From positions 424,039 through 488,038 of the forward strand of contig JAJQGB010000004.1 of assembly GCA_021200775.1 (NCBI GenBank): a stretch of DNA of 64,000 bases, in the 5' to 3' direction. Position 1 is the first letter of the stretch, and each line of letters starts with the position of its first letter. This document shows, one piece after another, positions 1-8,663 of this stretch. The notes under the pieces were generated by a model. It had not been told where the DNA came from, did no database searches, and saw only the letters and a list, made by a program, of their open reading frames with translations. The translations under genes and the position numbers were made by a program. Source of the DNA: Oscillospiraceae bacterium (GTDB lineage: Bacteria > Bacillota > Clostridia > Oscillospirales > Ruminococcaceae).

Positions 1-395
1 ACCTGCTGCTCGGCAATGCCTTCTCCGGGATAAGGAATTCCGGAAGTCATATTCAGCAAATCTTTAACCATAATCTCGTTCTGAGTCTTTACACGCTTGC
101 CGTTCTTATAAGTATAGGCAGGTTTGAAGCCCGGGAAGAACCAACAAAGGCAGTTGGAGATGTCGAGGAGTCCCCTGTCCGCCAAAATCATGACTGCGGC
201 GGCGGTTATCGGCTTACTCATTGAGTAAAGGCGCATAATAGTGTCACGTGAGAACAGAACTTTATTCTCCATATCTCTGTAGCCGTAATCTTCATAGATA
301 AGCTCCTTGCCGTTCTGAAGGACAAGCATATTCACACCGGCAGTGAAGCGATTGTCTTCACACTCCTGCCGCATTATTTCTTTGTAATTGTTCAT
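1..395 (-). CDS. Serine hydrolase, beta-lactamase/PBP-like family (3' part outside the window)
   Basis: Only the first 131 codons lie in the window; the rest continues beyond base 1. The start ATG at 395 has a GGAGGT ribosome binding site (401-406) 5 nt upstream. Residues S58-M-S-K61 form the SxxK motif of class C beta-lactamase-like serine hydrolases (Pfam Beta-lactamase family), with the usual following helix and the later MTSGIP stretch. No signal peptide is visible, which suggests a cytoplasmic esterase/hydrolase of the 'serine hydrolase domain' type rather than a secreted beta-lactamase. Substrate cannot be told. It is transcribed away from rnhA from its own consensus promoter. Confidence 0.8.
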   Translation of the reverse strand, partial: MNNYKEIMRQECEDNRFTAGVNMLVLQNGKELIYEDYGYRDMENKVLFSRDTIMRLYSMSKPITAAAVMILADRGLLDISNCLCWFFPGFKPAYTYKNGKRVKTQNEIMVKDLLNMTSGIPYPGEGIAEQQ

Positions 396-428
396 AGTAT
401 ACCTCCAAGAAATATTTAAGCTGGTTCA

Positions 429-457
429 ATTATATACCCGCTGAGGCAATGTGTCAA
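429..457 (-). promoter_or_regulatory. Sigma-A promoter of the serine hydrolase gene
   Basis: Read on the minus strand, TTGACA (457-452) and TATAAT (434-429) are separated by exactly 17 bp, a perfect consensus promoter about 34 bp upstream of the serine hydrolase start codon. Confidence 0.8.
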
Positions 458-514
458 TGAAATTCTTTGAAAAGGGTTGAAGTTGTGGAGGATTTGGAGT
501 AGAATAGCCTTAAG

Positions 515-605
515 AAGTTTGGCTGACGCCAAACTTGCTTCTTTCGCCCTTGGCGAAAGAAGCACCCCTCAGGCACTTCGTGCCAGCTCCCCTTGACAGG
601 GGAGC
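515..605. repeat. Intergenic palindromic element: four consecutive hairpins
   Basis: Four back-to-back perfect inverted repeats: AAGTTTGGC arms (515-536), GCTTCTTTCGCC arms (537-563), GGCAC/GTGCC (572-584) and GCTCCCCT/AGGGGAGC (586-605). The last two resemble the element at 45084-45129. This is the style of short palindromic intergenic repeat scattered through gut Clostridia genomes. It sits between the serine hydrolase promoter and rnhA. It is open in the rnhA frame but is not expected to be translated. Confidence 0.65.
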
Positions 606-642
606 CATTAGTCGCTCAAACTACAATTTGGATGGTGAAGAT

Positions 643-1098
643 TTGAAAACTGTTAATATATACACCGACGGGGCTTGCTCGGGAAATCCGGGAGCCGGAG
701 GTTGGGGTGCGATACTCGAATATAAGGGTTTTAAGAAAGAGATGAGTGGGGCTGAAGCGTCCACGACAAACAACCGGATGGAGCTTTCGGCGGCGGTTTT
801 TGCTCTCGAAGCGCTGAATGAACCGTGCAAGGTTATTCTCACGACTGATTCACAATATCTCGTGAATGGGATGACTAAGGGCTGGGCGAAATCGTGGAAG
901 AAGAATGGCTGGATTAAGTCGGACAAGAAGCCGGCGCTTAATTCCGATTTGTGGGACAGGCTTTTAACACTTGATGAGATTCACAATATCAAGTTTGTCT
1001 GGGTTAAAGGTCATGCCGGACATCCGGAAAACGAACGATGCGACCGGCTTGCGGTCGGAGCCTACACCAAGCTGAAAGAAGGGCTGAAGAATGGATAA
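643..1098 (+). CDS. rnhA: Ribonuclease HI
   Basis: Endonuclease that cuts the RNA strand of RNA-DNA hybrids. From the TTG at 643 the protein is 151 aa, close to the family's usual 155. The carboxylates are visible: D9 ([11 protein letters not shown]), E47 (NNRMEL), D69 (TTDSQYL), and the C-terminal [11 protein letters not shown] with the loop His and last Asp. The frame is open back to 535, but that stretch is the palindromic repeat, so the TTG at 643, preceded by GGTGAAG, is chosen because it starts exactly at the conserved KTVNIYTDG strand. The 3' end overlaps the following cysteine desulfurase by 8 bp, implying translational coupling. Confidence 0.93.
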   Translation: MKTVNIYTDGACSGNPGAGGWGAILEYKGFKKEMSGAEASTTNNRMELSAAVFALEALNEPCKVILTTDSQYLVNGMTKGWAKSWKKNGWIKSDKKPALNSDLWDRLLTLDEIHNIKFVWVKGHAGHPENERCDRLAVGAYTKLKEGLKNG

Positions 1099-2257
1099 GC
1101 GATATATCTATGCCGACAATGCCGCAACGACAAAAGTTTCGGACAGCGTCTTAAAAGCGATGATGCCATATTTTCAGGATAACTTTGCGAATCCTTCGGG
1201 GCTCTACTCCCCCGCCACTTCGGCGGCAAGAGCCGTAAGACAGGCAAGGGCGGATATTGCGAAATGCCTTAACGCTGAGCCAGGAGAAGTGTTCTTCACT
1301 TCCTGCGGAACAGAAGCAGACAACTGGGCGATAAAATCGGCTGTTGAGCTGACAGGCAAGAAAAGAATTATAACATCGAAGCTTGAACACCATGCAGTCT
1401 TGAAAACCTGCGAATACTTGCAGACAAAGGGATTTGAGATTACGTATCTTCCATGCCCTGAGAATGGAATTATCGAGCCTGAAGAGCTGAAAAAAGCCAT
1501 AGGAAATGACGTTGCGGTTGTGAGCATTATGCTTGCGAATAATGAGATTGGAACGATTCAGAAGGTTTCCGAGATGGCGAAGATTTGCCACGAATACGGC
1601 GTCCTGATTCACACCGATGCGGTGCAGGCTGTCGGGAATATTCCAGTTGATTTCAAGGCTCTGGGAGTTGATATGCTTTCCCTTTCGGGGCACAAGATTC
1701 ATGCGCCCAAAGGCATTGGGGCTCTTATTGTCAGAAAAGGCATCAATCTGCCATCGTTTATTCACGGTGGAAAGCAGGAGGTCGGCAAGCGTGCCGGGAC
1801 GGAGAACGTCCCCTACATAATGGGGCTTCGGCAGGCGATTTTGGATGCTACGACTGACACCGAAAAGCGTTCGGAATATGTTTTATCCCTCAGGGAAAGG
1901 CTGATCGACGGGCTACTTAAAATTGAGATGACGAGGCTCAACGGCGACAGAGACAACCGGCTTCCGGGAAATGCGAATATCTCGTTCTACGGGATTGAAG
2001 GAGAAAGTCTGGCACTGCTCCTTGACATGAAGGGCATCTGCGTTTCGTCAGGCTCTGCCTGTACCACGGGCGATACCGAGCCGTCGCATGTTCTGAAAGC
2101 TATTGGACTTTCCGACGAATGGGCGAAGGGAGCGCTCAGAATTACTCTTTCGGAAGAGAATACTATCGAAGACGTCGACTATATTGTTGAGATGATTACA
2201 GAGATTGTTGCGAAGCTGAGAGCTTCGAGTACACTCTGGAAGAAAACAGCCCTGTAA
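1091..2257 (+). CDS. Cysteine desulfurase, NifS/IscS-like (copy 1)
   Basis: PLP enzyme that removes sulfur from cysteine and passes it as a persulfide to Fe-S or thio-cofactor pathways. 388 aa. Lys202 in [10 protein letters not shown] binds PLP; HTDAVQA holds the pyridine-binding Asp; Cys324 in [10 protein letters not shown] is the persulfide cysteine on the flexible loop. The start overlaps rnhA by 8 bp. There is no IscU, IscR or ThiI gene beside it, so its acceptor is not defined by context. A second, clearly different copy lies at 6298-7449. Confidence 0.93.
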   Translation: MDKRYIYADNAATTKVSDSVLKAMMPYFQDNFANPSGLYSPATSAARAVRQARADIAKCLNAEPGEVFFTSCGTEADNWAIKSAVELTGKKRIITSKLEHHAVLKTCEYLQTKGFEITYLPCPENGIIEPEELKKAIGNDVAVVSIMLANNEIGTIQKVSEMAKICHEYGVLIHTDAVQAVGNIPVDFKALGVDMLSLSGHKIHAPKGIGALIVRKGINLPSFIHGGKQEVGKRAGTENVPYIMGLRQAILDATTDTEKRSEYVLSLRERLIDGLLKIEMTRLNGDRDNRLPGNANISFYGIEGESLALLLDMKGICVSSGSACTTGDTEPSHVLKAIGLSDEWAKGALRITLSEENTIEDVDYIVEMITEIVAKLRASSTLWKKTAL

Positions 2258-2261
2258 TTTT

Positions 2262-2295
2262 AAAAGCCCCTGCATTTTTATGCAAGGGCTTTTTT
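2262..2295. terminator. Bidirectional terminator between cysteine desulfurase 1 and the ABC exporter
   Basis: Stem AAAAGCCC(C)TGCA / TGCAAGGGCTTTT flanked by A- and T-runs, between two convergent genes. It can serve both. Confidence 0.8.
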
Positions 2296-2312
2296 GATAC
2301 CGAATTATCATT

Positions 2313-4028
2313 TTATGTATTTGAAAGAGTATATAAAGAGTAAAACAGTCCGTTTTCCTGCATGAGGGAGTTGAAATCTCCCTGTTCCTCGATTTTGCCC
2401 TCACGGAGGACGAAGATTTCGTCATATAACTTCAATATGCTTTCTTCAAGTCTGTGGGTGACAGTTACACTCGTTACGTCATCGAGATTGAGTATAGATT
2501 CGTTGACGCTCTTGGCGGTTTCGGCGTCGAGAGCGGCGGTGGCTTCGTCGACAAGAAGAACAGGAGTGCCTTTGAGAAGGCATCTCGCAATCGAGATTCG
2601 CTGGCGTTCTCCTCCGGAGAGACCGTTGCCGTTTTCGCCGCAGATGTAGTCATAGCCCTTCTCGGAAATCAGCTTGTCGAGACCTGCACGCTCGGCGGCA
2701 GTCTCTACATCTTTCTCAGGGAAATCGCCGAACATGGTGATGTTATTTTTGATTGTGTCGTTGAAGCAGAAGACGTCCTGACCGATGAGGCTCATGACAT
2801 CATAGAGGCTGTCGGCATTGACATCTCTGAGCTCATGACCGTCAATAGTGATGGAGCCGGTATAGGTCGAATTTGCACCCATCAGGAGATTCAAGAGCGT
2901 CGACTTGCCGCTTCCCGACATCCCTACAATGGCGTATCTGCCGCCTTTTCTGAGATTCAAGTTGATACCGTTCAGGATAGTGTCCTCACCATAGCCGAAT
3001 GTGACATCTTTAAGAGCGATTTCGTTTTTGAGGTCTGCATCTATCTTCAAGCCGTCATTGCGGACATTCTCTTCGGCGACCTCGGACATCTTGACGACAA
3101 GAGCCCTGGCGGATTTGATTCCGGCGAAGAGCTGAGGGAGCTCACGAATCGGGCTGACGAGGTAGTTTGCACCGTTTGCGAATATGAGAACGGTACCGAC
3201 AGTAATATTGCCTCTGAGTGCCAGAAAAGTTGCGACTGCAAAAAGTCCCAACTGCATGAAAAGCGATGCGGCAGATGCAGAGACATACATAAGTCTCTGA
3301 TACCAACGGCGGGAGAATTTCTTATCTTCAAGCTGTTCGTTTTCACTTGAAAATACGGTCTTCACTCTCGATTCCGCCTTGAAGCTCTTGATGACCGAAA
3401 AGCCTCGGAGCAAGTCCTGAAGGGAGCCGACGAACTTCTCGTTCTGCTCACTGACTGCTTTTTCGTTTTCAGCCATCTTCCCACCCGTCGAGATTGCGAC
3501 TACCAAAGGCAGTATGCAAAGAACAATAGAAACCACCGTAAGAACAGGGCTATAATACATCAGCAGGCAAAGCGTTGCGACAAAAAGAAACAGGTCAAAG
3601 ACGACATCGAATATATTGGCAAGATATTTGTCCTCGATTGCGGTTACGTCGTTTGTCAAAGCCGATAGATATCTGCCGGTGTTTTCTTTCGAGAACGCCG
3701 AGATTGCTTTTGCAGTGAGCTTGCCATAACAGAAGTTGCGATAGTTCCTGACGGCTTTCTGGATGAAACGGGCCTTCAGCCTTCCCTCTAAAACACCAAG
3801 AACGAAGTAGGCTGCTATTGCGACAAGAATCAATAGCGCAACCTTCAGAAGCTGAGCTTCCGTGCCATCTGTGATTATATCCAAGAGCTGTCCTATGAGT
3901 ACTGTAATAGAGAGATATGCGGCAGTCAGAAATGGCGTTATCAGCAAAACTGCGACGAATAGTAGCTTGTTTCCCTTGTAGAATGAGCGGAAATAGTCTT
4001 TGCTCTTTGGGGCTGTTTTGTTTTTCAT
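2313..4028 (-). CDS. ABC exporter, fused membrane and ATPase domains
   Basis: 571 aa half-transporter of the ABCB/MsbA type; the functional unit would be a homodimer or a heterodimer with a partner elsewhere. The N-terminal ~310 residues hold the transmembrane domain (hydrophobic segments near 25-45, 62-80, 140-185, 250-285). The ATPase has Walker A GMSGSGKS (369-376), signature LSGGE (470-474), Walker B VLLVDE (490-495) and the H-loop in VTHRLEE. The ATG at 4028 has GGAGG 7 nt upstream; the in-frame TTG at 4043 would put this ribosome site inside the gene. Exporters of this type usually come as adjacent pairs, but only one is present. Substrate unknown; the operator-bearing promoter suggests a ligand- or metal-responsive repressor. 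Confidence 0.88.
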   Translation of the reverse strand: MKNKTAPKSKDYFRSFYKGNKLLFVAVLLITPFLTAAYLSITVLIGQLLDIITDGTEAQLLKVALLILVAIAAYFVLGVLEGRLKARFIQKAVRNYRNFCYGKLTAKAISAFSKENTGRYLSALTNDVTAIEDKYLANIFDVVFDLFLFVATLCLLMYYSPVLTVVSIVLCILPLVVAISTGGKMAENEKAVSEQNEKFVGSLQDLLRGFSVIKSFKAESRVKTVFSSENEQLEDKKFSRRWYQRLMYVSASAASLFMQLGLFAVATFLALRGNITVGTVLIFANGANYLVSPIRELPQLFAGIKSARALVVKMSEVAEENVRNDGLKIDADLKNEIALKDVTFGYGEDTILNGINLNLRKGGRYAIVGMSGSGKSTLLNLLMGANSTYTGSITIDGHELRDVNADSLYDVMSLIGQDVFCFNDTIKNNITMFGDFPEKDVETAAERAGLDKLISEKGYDYICGENGNGLSGGERQRISIARCLLKGTPVLLVDEATAALDAETAKSVNESILNLDDVTSVTVTHRLEESILKLYDEIFVLREGKIEEQGDFNSLMQENGLFYSLYTLSNT

Positions 4029-4048
4029 GATAATTCCTCCCAAATTGA

Positions 4049-4098
4049 AGTTAGCCGAGGCTAACTAACATTATATACTATGTCTGTTTCGATGTCAA
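4049..4098 (-). promoter_or_regulatory. Consensus promoter with palindromic operator at the transcription start
   Basis: On the minus strand TTGACA (4098-4093), a 17-bp spacer and TATAAT (4075-4070) form a perfect promoter. The next bases, 4066-4049, are an 18-bp inverted repeat with arms AGTTAGCC / GGCTAACT around a 2-nt centre, covering the expected +1. A repressor bound there would block initiation. The TTAGCC...GGCTAA arms recall DtxR/IdeR-type metal boxes, but that assignment is a guess. Confidence 0.75.
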
Positions 4099-4189
4099 TA
4101 GGTGTTTTAAATATTTTCAAGGTACATAGGTTTTGAGTCATGAGTGCTCCTGCCGAAAAGCTCATCTTTGGTTTGTGCTAGTGTAAATG

Positions 4190-4220
4190 AAAACAGCATT
4201 TGATGCCTCAAATGCCGTTT
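4190..4220 (-). terminator. Terminator after the PIN/antitoxin-like pair
   Basis: On the minus strand, stem AAACGGCATTTG / CAAATGCTGTTT with loop AGGCAT, followed by TTCATTT. It starts 13 nt after the small gene's stop codon. Confidence 0.6.
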
Positions 4221-4233
4221 ACTGTGATATATA

Positions 4234-4452
4234 TTATGCCACTCCGATTTCATTGCGAAAATCTCTCAGCATAGACATAATCTCTTCTTCACTGATGTCG
4301 GGCTCTTCCTGATGATCTTTGGTATAATCATCATAACCAAAATTACACTGCCGCATAAACCTAGCCGCTCCGACCGGTCCGAGTGCGTCGTTCAACGCCT
4401 TAACTCCTACCGCCTGAACTTCTAAAGTGTTGTCAATATTAACATGTGTCAT
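4234..4452 (-). CDS. Small protein, likely antitoxin partner of the PIN protein
   Basis: 72 aa from the ATG at 4452, which has GGAGG about 8 nt upstream inside the end of the PIN gene. An upstream in-frame start at 4479 would cover that ribosome site. Sequence begins THVNIDNTLEVQAVGVKALNDAL and has a conserved-looking GYDDYTKDH centre and an acidic C-terminal helix (ISEEEIMSMLRDF). This resembles the small conserved proteins found next to PIN-domain genes in Clostridia and Cyanobacteria. No DNA-binding motif is evident, so antitoxin is inferred from position and coupling (1 bp between the genes). The order toxin first, antitoxin second is the reverse of typical vapBC. Confidence 0.6.
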   Translation of the reverse strand: MTHVNIDNTLEVQAVGVKALNDALGPVGAARFMRQCNFGYDDYTKDHQEEPDISEEEIMSMLRDFRNEIGVA

Positions 4453-4453
4453 A

Positions 4454-4903
4454 TCAATTACCTCCGTACAAAATCTCATCCAACAACTTTACCGGATTCA
4501 TCACGCGAACTCCTAAGTTCATCCGAGATGCCATCCTTTCTAATTTATCATCTGTAGTCAACATCACATCTGCCCCTGCGGCTTCAGCTGATGCGATTTG
4601 CAAGCTATCCTTTCTGCGAATATTTGATTCGCTCATAATTTGCCGTGAACGTGAAAAAATCTCGTCTGTCAGCACGACTTGCGAATGGGTAACCCGGTAT
4701 AATCCCAGAACATTCTGCTTTTTAACCAAATCTGACATATTCCAAAGTTCAAGCAATATTATCTCGCTTCCTATGATTTCGATTTCACCAATCTCGCCCT
4801 TGCGAAGAATCCGTAAAATCGCATCCGCTTCTACATTTACTCTTTCTTGGGTTGTTCCGTCAAACGGTCTATTATAACAACAACTGTCCAGATATACTTT
4901 CAT
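4454..4903 (-). CDS. PIN-domain ribonuclease (VapC-like toxin candidate)
   Basis: 149 aa. The N-terminal VYLDSCCYNRPFD carries the first PIN acidic residue, EIILLELW the second acidic cluster, and KDSLQIASAEAAGADVMLTTDD the third and fourth carboxylates. This is the PIN fold of metal-dependent RNases, here in the 'DxCxxNRPFD' subgroup. The ATG at 4903 is preferred over the GTG at 4909; both lie behind a weak GGGATGG. It precedes the 72-aa gene by 1 bp and shares its terminator. A type II toxin-antitoxin role is plausible; PIN proteins can also act in RNA processing. Confidence 0.75.
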   Translation of the reverse strand: MKVYLDSCCYNRPFDGTTQERVNVEADAILRILRKGEIGEIEIIGSEIILLELWNMSDLVKKQNVLGLYRVTHSQVVLTDEIFSRSRQIMSESNIRRKDSLQIASAEAAGADVMLTTDDKLERMASRMNLGVRVMNPVKLLDEILYGGN

Positions 4904-4996
4904 TCTCACACCATCCCAAGCTTTATCGTCTCTTATACCTAGATTTTATCACAAATATGGCATATTATCAAGTGCTAATTTGAAAAAATCATAGTT

Positions 4997-6106
4997 TCAA
5001 GATGTAGAGGCGGAGTAGAGCTCAAATATTATGCTGTTCGACACGAGTGCTCCCTTATCGGTGAGGGTGATGCGGTTATCGGTGAGAGTCAGGAAGCCGG
5101 CGTCGGCATAGGGTTTGGATTTGCGCATTACGGCGTAGGCGTTGCCACCGAGGTCAGTTACTCGTTCCAGGGAGAGACCATCGCTGAGGCGAAGCGAAAG
5201 CATGATGTATTCTTCGAGACGGTCGGGGTTTGAGTCCTCTATGAGTTCCGGCTGGGTTTCGGATGTAATAAAAGATTTCAGGTCGTTCGGGACGTAGAAG
5301 CGCTTGCCCTGGAAGAGTGAATGTGCAGACGGTCCGAAGCCGAGGTAATCTTCACCGGTCCAATACTTCATGTTGTGACGGGAGCGGAGCCCGGTTTTCG
5401 CAAAATTCGAGATTTCGTAGCGTTCGTAGCCCATGGTTCTCAGCTCGTCGCACAAGGCGAGATACATATCGCAGACGGCGTCTTCATCAGCGACGGAAGT
5501 GCGAATCTCGTCGCAATCGTATGGCGTGCCGTCTTCGATTTTAAGCATATATGAGGAAATGTGCGAGATGCCGAGGCTTGTCAGTTGCCAGCAGGAGTTA
5601 AGAAGGCTGTCCATTGTTTGGTAGGGCGTTCCTATCATCAGATCGCAGGAGATGTTCTCGAATCCGGTGTCTCTTGCCATATCGATGGCTTTCAGAGCAG
5701 TTTTGGCGTCGTGGAGCCGTCCCAAAGCTTTAAGCTCGTTGTCATTGAGAGACTGAACACCGAAAGAAAGGCGATTTACTCCCACCCTGTAGTAGCCGGA
5801 GAGATTTTCAGGGGTCACAGACGATGGATTCGCCTCCATCGTGACTTCGCTTGACGGAGACAGATTAAAGTTCGAACGGATTGCGTCCATGACGGTGTTT
5901 ACATCTCCGGGAGTCAGAAGCGATGGGGTTCCTCCTCCAAAATAAACTGTATCACATGGGAGACGCATGTCGGAATACTTCCGGATATTCCGTGATATGG
6001 CGTCGACGTAGTCGTTTTTTACGTTTTCGTTATAGCCGATTGAGTAAAATGCGCAGTATGGGCACTTTCTCAGGCAAAACGGGACGTGGATGTAAATTCC
6101 GAGCAT
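4997..6106 (-). CDS. hemW: Radical SAM heme chaperone HemW
   Basis: 369 aa. Carries the cluster motif C11-LRK-C15-PY-C18 at the N-terminus, then GGGTPS, the radical SAM core, and the C-terminal HemN-like domain (DYLGFGPSAHS). HemW-type proteins are often annotated as oxygen-independent coproporphyrinogen III oxidase; the short N-terminus and lack of the extra HemN residues favour HemW, which binds heme and delivers it to targets. A GGAGG lies just upstream of the ATG. No heme-synthesis genes are nearby. Confidence 0.88.
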   Translation of the reverse strand: MLGIYIHVPFCLRKCPYCAFYSIGYNENVKNDYVDAISRNIRKYSDMRLPCDTVYFGGGTPSLLTPGDVNTVMDAIRSNFNLSPSSEVTMEANPSSVTPENLSGYYRVGVNRLSFGVQSLNDNELKALGRLHDAKTALKAIDMARDTGFENISCDLMIGTPYQTMDSLLNSCWQLTSLGISHISSYMLKIEDGTPYDCDEIRTSVADEDAVCDMYLALCDELRTMGYERYEISNFAKTGLRSRHNMKYWTGEDYLGFGPSAHSLFQGKRFYVPNDLKSFITSETQPELIEDSNPDRLEEYIMLSLRLSDGLSLERVTDLGGNAYAVMRKSKPYADAGFLTLTDNRITLTDKGALVSNSIIFELYSASTS

Positions 6107-6136
6107 GTGTTTCCTCCTTCAAGATTTCTTATGACG

Positions 6137-6165
6137 ATTTTAGCACAATACCCAGGAATAATCAA
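6137..6165 (-). promoter_or_regulatory. hemW promoter
   Basis: Minus strand TTGATT (6165-6160), 17-bp spacer, TAAAAT (6142-6137), 31 bp upstream of the start codon. Confidence 0.6.
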
Positions 6166-6205
6166 GCAACAAGAAGATGGTTTTGTGAAACTTCGGCTTC
6201 AAGAA

Positions 6206-6234
6206 TTGATTTTTTTCGCAAGATGCGTTATAAT
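6206..6234 (+). promoter_or_regulatory. Promoter of the cysteine desulfurase 2 - thiI - pncC group
   Basis: TTGATT (6206-6211), 17-bp spacer, TATAAT (6229-6234). Transcription should begin near 6241, which rules out the longer open frame reaching back to 5923 and supports a start at 6298. Confidence 0.7.
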
Positions 6235-6297
6235 GTAGAAAGCTATGAATTTTTTGCGACTCCATGCAATAATTTGGGGGTTCAGATTGTATTATAT

Positions 6298-7449
6298 ATG
6301 AATACGAAGCAGATTTATCTTGACAATGCCGCTACTACTAAAGTTATGGATGAGGTCAGCGAGGCGGCTGTACATGCGATGACGGAGGTTTATGGGAATC
6401 CGTCAAGTCTTCATCGCTTAGGAATCGATGCGGAAAGGCTTATTTCCTACTCAAAAAAGCAGATTATGGCAGCTCTCGGAGTAACTTCTGAGCAGGGAGA
6501 GATTATATTCACTTCCGGCGCTACCGAGGGCAACAACACGGCTATTTTCGGGATTACCGAGACCTACGGGAAGCGCAGGAAGAGAGTTGTTACGACCACT
6601 GTCGAGCACCCTTCGGTTGAGAAGGCGTTTGACAGGCTCGAAGAAAAGGGATTTGAAGTTGTACGGGTAAGCCCGGATGAATACGGCGAGATTACCGCCG
6701 AATCGCTCGTCGAAGCTGTTGATGAAAATACATGCCTCATAAGCGCTATGCTTGTCAACAATGAAAATGGGTATGTTCTCCCAATTGGCGAAGCATTCCA
6801 GAAAATCAAGAAGCGCTATCCCGATTGCTTCACCCATTGCGACTGTGTTCAGGGATTCGAGAAGATTCCGCTTTCACAGAAGAAGCTGTGTGCGGACATA
6901 ATCACCCTTAGTGGGCACAAGATTCATGCTCCGAAAGGTATTGGGGCGATGTTTATCAAGAAAGGCATCCGCCTGACTCCGCTTATGGTCGGCGGCGGAC
7001 AGCAGAAAGGAATTCGCTCGGGAACCGAACCGGTGCCGATGATATATGCTTTCGGGAAGGCTGTTGAAATTCTCAGCGGAAATCTCACCGAAAGATATAA
7101 CCACGTAGCCGAAATCAATAACTACGCAAGAAAGAAGCTTTCTGAGATTGGTGCGGTGATTCTCTCAAAAGAGTTGGCAAGCCCGTATATTCTGAGTCTG
7201 GCGGTGCCGAACATAAAGAGTGAAACGATGCTTCACTTCCTTGAAGAGAAAAATATCTTTGTTTCAAGCGGTTCTGCCTGCTCAAAAGGCAAAACCAGCG
7301 ATGTGCCGACGGAGTTCAAGGTAAGTCCCGAATATCTTGACAGCATTATAAGACTCAGCTTCTCTTTTGAGACGAGTAATGATGACATCGACGCTCTTGT
7401 GGAAGCTGTTTCTAATGGCATGAAAAATCTTGCTAAAATAAGGAAGTAG
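6298..7449 (+). CDS. Cysteine desulfurase, NifS/NifZ-like (copy 2), partner of ThiI
   Basis: 383 aa from ATG 6298. Lys208 ([10 protein letters not shown]) is the PLP lysine and Cys328 (SSGSACSKG) the persulfide cysteine; the PLP Asp is in HCDCVQG, a Cys-rich variant of HTDAVQA. It lies 11 bp upstream of thiI, the arrangement of B. subtilis nifZ-thiI, so it most likely supplies persulfide sulfur for 4-thiouridine in tRNA. The ribosome site is weak: a GGGGG about 18 nt upstream is too far, so initiation may depend on the A/T-rich leader. Confidence 0.92.
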   Translation: MNTKQIYLDNAATTKVMDEVSEAAVHAMTEVYGNPSSLHRLGIDAERLISYSKKQIMAALGVTSEQGEIIFTSGATEGNNTAIFGITETYGKRRKRVVTTTVEHPSVEKAFDRLEEKGFEVVRVSPDEYGEITAESLVEAVDENTCLISAMLVNNENGYVLPIGEAFQKIKKRYPDCFTHCDCVQGFEKIPLSQKKLCADIITLSGHKIHAPKGIGAMFIKKGIRLTPLMVGGGQQKGIRSGTEPVPMIYAFGKAVEILSGNLTERYNHVAEINNYARKKLSEIGAVILSKELASPYILSLAVPNIKSETMLHFLEEKNIFVSSGSACSKGKTSDVPTEFKVSPEYLDSIIRLSFSFETSNDDIDALVEAVSNGMKNLAKIRK

Positions 7450-7460
7450 GAAGTAGACAT

Positions 7461-8651
7461 ATGCAGAAGATAATACTTTGCAAATACGGCGAAATAGTTT
7501 TGAAGGGCTTGAACCGCCAGACGTTCGAGCAGACGCTTATGCGGAATGTCAAAAGAAGGCTTGCGCCGCTTGGCGAGTTTGAATGCAGACAGATTCAGTC
7601 GACACTGTTTATCGAGCCGAAGAGCGACGACATCGACTTTGACGAAGCTTTTGAAAGAGTAAGAAAAGTTTACGGCTTCTCAAAGATTTGCGTAGCCATT
7701 CCGGCAGAAAAGAATCTTGATTCCATTTTCGATGCTGTAGTAGAAAATCTTTCTGACGAACTCACGAGTGCAAAGACTTTTAAAGTCGTTGCGAAGCGCT
7801 CGGACAAGAGCTTCGAGCTAACTTCAATGCAGATTATGGCTGAGCTCGGCGGAATGATTTTAGAGAAGTTCCCGCACCTCAAAGTCGACGTAAAGAAGCC
7901 GGAGCTTACTGTTATATGCGAAATAAGGGACCGTGCGGCTTATGTTCATCTGCCGGATATTGATGCCGCAGGAGGACTGCCGGTCGGTACGTCGGGAAGA
8001 GCACTACTGCTTCTTTCGGGCGGAATCGACTCCCCTATCGCAGGAATCATGATTGCGAAGCGTGGAGTTGTTATCGGAGGAATCCACTTCCAGTCGCCAC
8101 CGTATACTTCTGAGCGTGCACTTATCAAAGTCAAGAAGCTTGCCTGCAAGATGACCGAATACTGCGGAACTATGTCGGTGTTCGTGGTGCCGTTTACGAA
8201 AATTCAGGAAGCTATCAGGGACAACTGCCCCGAAGAGCTCTTTACAATCATAATGAGAAGACTCATGATGGAGATAGCACAACGGGTTGCCGAAAAATAC
8301 GAGTATCAGGCGCTCATTACAGGCGAGAGCATAGGACAGGTTGCTTCTCAGACAACCGCCGCTATGGTTACGACAGATGCCGTTTGCAGGATTCCTGTAT
8401 TCCGTCCGTGCATAGGTCTTGACAAGCAGGAAATTATCGACAGAGCCTACAAGGCTGGCACATTCGACATTTCGATAGAGCCTTACGAGGACTGCTGCAC
8501 GGTATTTACTCCGAAGCACCCTAAGACGAAGCCGGCGCTCAGGGACGTTGAAGAAGCACAGAATGCTTTTGACTTTGAGCCGCTGATTCAGGAGGCTGTC
8601 GACGGAGTTACGGTTGAGACCTTCAAGCCTTACGTTGAGTACGATTTTTAA
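7461..8651 (+). CDS. thiI: tRNA 4-thiouridine sulfurtransferase ThiI
   Basis: 396 aa. N-terminal ferredoxin-like and THUMP domains (about 1-165) bind tRNA; the PP-loop ATP site is SGGIDSP (186-192). It adenylates U8 of tRNA and inserts sulfur from the desulfurase persulfide. There is no C-terminal rhodanese domain, as in the shorter Firmicute ThiI; the YEDCCTVF cysteines near residue 345 are retained. Coupled to the desulfurase upstream and followed by pncC 12 bp later. Confidence 0.93.
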   Translation: MQKIILCKYGEIVLKGLNRQTFEQTLMRNVKRRLAPLGEFECRQIQSTLFIEPKSDDIDFDEAFERVRKVYGFSKICVAIPAEKNLDSIFDAVVENLSDELTSAKTFKVVAKRSDKSFELTSMQIMAELGGMILEKFPHLKVDVKKPELTVICEIRDRAAYVHLPDIDAAGGLPVGTSGRALLLLSGGIDSPIAGIMIAKRGVVIGGIHFQSPPYTSERALIKVKKLACKMTEYCGTMSVFVVPFTKIQEAIRDNCPEELFTIIMRRLMMEIAQRVAEKYEYQALITGESIGQVASQTTAAMVTTDAVCRIPVFRPCIGLDKQEIIDRAYKAGTFDISIEPYEDCCTVFTPKHPKTKPALRDVEEAQNAFDFEPLIQEAVDGVTVETFKPYVEYDF

Positions 8652-8663
8652 GGTGATTACAGT

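Noticed and set aside
5923..6297. Long N-terminal extension of the second cysteine desulfurase
   Set aside because: It runs antisense into hemW, crosses the desulfurase promoter (6206-6234), and has no family similarity.
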